From assembly GCA_015662065.1 (NCBI GenBank), contig DQUX01000253.1, positions 1-6,304 of the forward strand: 6,304 bases of DNA, written 5' to 3'. The position numbers and the translations under genes are program-made. The stretch comes from Anaerolineales bacterium. GTDB lineage: Bacteria; Chloroflexota; Anaerolineae; B4-G1; DUEL01. Under the pieces are notes generated by a model. That model made no database searches. It saw nothing but the letters and a program-made list of their open reading frames with translations, and was not told the DNA's origin. The stretch's first letter is position 1, and each line of letters opens with the position of its first letter. This document shows positions 4,923-6,304 of this stretch, one piece after another.

Positions 4923-6233
4923 CTATTTCGCCCGCTCCAGCACCGCTTGCACCTCGGGCTGTTCCAGGAACCGGGAGCGCAGCTCGGAGTCGTTCAGGGG
5001 CTCGACCGTCTGCCGGATGAAGTCGGCGGCGATGCGGAAGTGGATCTGGGCGATCTCGGGGTCCTCGGTGGCGCGTCCCAGGGCTGCGTGGAGCTGCCAG
5101 AGGAGCACCCGGCTGGGCAGGGCGTGGGCCCCCTTCAGGGCCTCCTGCAGGACTGTCTGGGCGGCCCTCCGCTCACCGCAGGCCAAGTGGGACCGGCCCT
5201 GCAGGAACTTCGCCCGCGCGATGTGGAGCTCGCTCCCCACCGCCTCGGCCTCGGCGGTCAGCTCGCCGGCCACCGCCATCGCCCGTTCCACGCTTCCCTG
5301 GCGCAGGAGGGCATCCCCCAGGCTGTAGAGTGCCTGAAGGGCCAGGTCCTTATCGCCGATCTCCCGGGCTTGGGAGAGGGCTTTCTCCAGGCACATCATC
5401 GCCTCGCTGTAGCGGCTCATCAGCAACAGGTCCACCCCGATGTTGCGGGTGACGTCCACCTCGACCCGCTCCGCTCCCGCCTCGACCGCCAGGGTGATCG
5501 CCTCTTCGTGATACTGGAGCGCCTGGTCCAGGTCCCGCAGCTCCTGGTAGATCTCCCCCAGGTTGTTCAGCACTGCCGCTGTCCGGTGGTCGTCCTGCAG
5601 AGTGCGGAAACATTTCAGCGCCTCGTGGTAGGTGGCGATTGCCTTGTCCAATCGGCCGGCGAAGGTGTGGGCGATGCCCAGGTTGATCAGGACGCGCCCC
5701 ATCTCATAGGCATCGGGCTTCCGCTGGAGGATCGTGTGGGCCTCGTGGAGGGCCTGCACCGCCTCCTCGATGCGCCCTTGCCTCCAGAAGAGGGCGCCCA
5801 GGCCGATCCAGCCCCGGATGCAGACCAGTTCGCTTCTGTTCTCCAGGGCCTCTTCCAGCGCTATGCGGTATGCGCTCTCCGCCGTCTGGTAATCGCCGGT
5901 GCCGCTGTAGCAAAGGGCGATGCCGACCAATGCCTCCGCCCGCAGGGCCGGCTCTTGGGAGCCGGACCGCACGGCTTGAAAGTCGGCCAAGGCGGCGTAG
6001 TCGCCGGAGAGGGCGCGCGCCCGTCCACGTTCCAGCAGAAGGATAGACCGCAGTTGCTCCTGTCCCTCGGTGGGAGGGATCGCCTCGAGCAGGGCGAGGC
6101 CCTCGTTTGCCAGGTCTACAGCCTGCTGGTAGCGCCCGCTGATGATCGCCCGCCGGGCCTGACGGCTCTTCTGGCGGGCCGTTTCCAGCGGGGGGATGGT
6201 TTCTGTTGGGCTAGAGGGATCGTGGGCTTCCAT
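4923..6233 (-). CDS. Soluble TPR-repeat protein, first gene of the sigma operon
   Basis: This 436-residue protein is almost entirely tetratricopeptide repeats. About nine to ten helix pairs with a roughly 40-residue period run from residue 24 to 410; the clearest are 'LINLGIAHTFAGRLDKAIATYHEAL' (182-206), 'LNNLGEIYQELRDLDQALQYHEEAI' (222-246) and 'LYSLGDALLRQGSVERAMAVAGEL' (302-325). There is no signal peptide or membrane segment, so it is cytoplasmic. The end, 'LNDSELRSRFLEQPEVQAVLERA' (413-435), resembles the cap at the C-terminus of TPR arrays in STAND ATPases, adenylate cyclases and LuxR-type regulators. TPR arrays bind other proteins. Its position as first gene before an ECF sigma factor suggests a partner or sensor of that system, but no partner is shown. 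The ATG at 6233 has AAAGAGG (6243-6249 on the opposite strand) nine bases upstream and a promoter just beyond. Confidence 0.88.
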   Translation of the reverse strand: MEAHDPSSPTETIPPLETARQKSRQARRAIISGRYQQAVDLANEGLALLEAIPPTEGQEQLRSILLLERGRARALSGDYAALADFQAVRSGSQEPALRAEALVGIALCYSGTGDYQTAESAYRIALEEALENRSELVCIRGWIGLGALFWRQGRIEEAVQALHEAHTILQRKPDAYEMGRVLINLGIAHTFAGRLDKAIATYHEALKCFRTLQDDHRTAAVLNNLGEIYQELRDLDQALQYHEEAITLAVEAGAERVEVDVTRNIGVDLLLMSRYSEAMMCLEKALSQAREIGDKDLALQALYSLGDALLRQGSVERAMAVAGELTAEAEAVGSELHIARAKFLQGRSHLACGERRAAQTVLQEALKGAHALPSRVLLWQLHAALGRATEDPEIAQIHFRIAADFIRQTVEPLNDSELRSRFLEQPEVQAVLERAK

Positions 6234-6263
6234 TATCGCCTGCCTCTTTCTCTGGCAGGGTTG

Positions 6264-6291
6264 ATTATAGCCGTTTTGGCCCGCTCGTCAA
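6264..6291 (-). promoter_or_regulatory. Sigma-70-type promoter of the TPR-sigma-membrane protein operon
   Basis: Read on the - strand, TTGACG (6291-6286) and a perfect TATAAT (6269-6264) are separated by 16 bases. Transcription should start near 6257, about 24 bases before the ATG at 6233. The boxes match the housekeeping sigma rather than an ECF-type (AAC/CGT) promoter. Confidence 0.75.
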
Positions 6292-6304
6292 TCGTTTCTT
6301 GTCA

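Noticed and set aside
1..6304. CRISPR array, tRNA, rRNA, insertion sequence or attachment site
   Set aside because: I saw no regularly spaced repeats, no tRNA- or rRNA-like sequence, no transposase-like protein and no terminal inverted repeats with target duplications.

Overview
The window is GC-rich DNA (roughly two thirds G+C by eye) with short intergenic gaps, strong sigma-70-type promoters and a bacterial gene repertoire. The combination suggests a member of the Chloroflexota, probably near Anaerolineae. The hints are an ECF sigma factor of a style I associate with that group, a TPR protein with a characteristic C-terminus, and a secreted protein ending in 'RYLPVVMANQ', which resembles the 'YLPLV(M/L)' C-termini common in Chloroflexota exported proteins. 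The assignment is an inference from recalled families, not from a search.

Left part, + strand (1-1504): the tail of an exopolysaccharide or surface-glycan cluster. A family GT4 glycosyltransferase (5' end outside the window) overlaps by 4 bases a WecG/TagA/CpsF glycosyltransferase (GT26), so the two are probably translationally coupled. Positions 1505-1658 hold a tandem 20-bp repeat able to form GC-rich hairpins, then a near-consensus promoter with a possible operator dyad.

Middle, + strand (1659-3809): a 716-residue exported protein with a signal peptide, a clan GH-A (alpha/beta)8 glycosidase domain (acid/base E200, nucleophile E306), a beta domain containing an acidic Asp-Asp-Pro repeat, an Ig/FnIII-like domain, a Ca-binding SdrD_B-like segment and a short C-terminal motif. 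It has its own promoter and probably acts on an extracellular polysaccharide, possibly the one made by the adjacent cluster. A 14-bp hairpin at 3816-3848 lies between this gene and the convergent operon to its right.

Right part, - strand (6233 down to 3873): a three-gene operon read from a promoter at 6264-6291. It encodes a soluble TPR-repeat protein, an ECF sigma factor, and a small protein with one membrane helix that is a candidate anti-sigma factor without the usual zinc-binding motif. The suggested scheme is that the membrane protein tethers the sigma factor and the TPR protein acts as a cytoplasmic partner or sensor. The regulon is unknown; the neighbouring secreted glycosidase and glycan genes are conceivable targets, but the promoters visible here look like housekeeping sigma-70 promoters.
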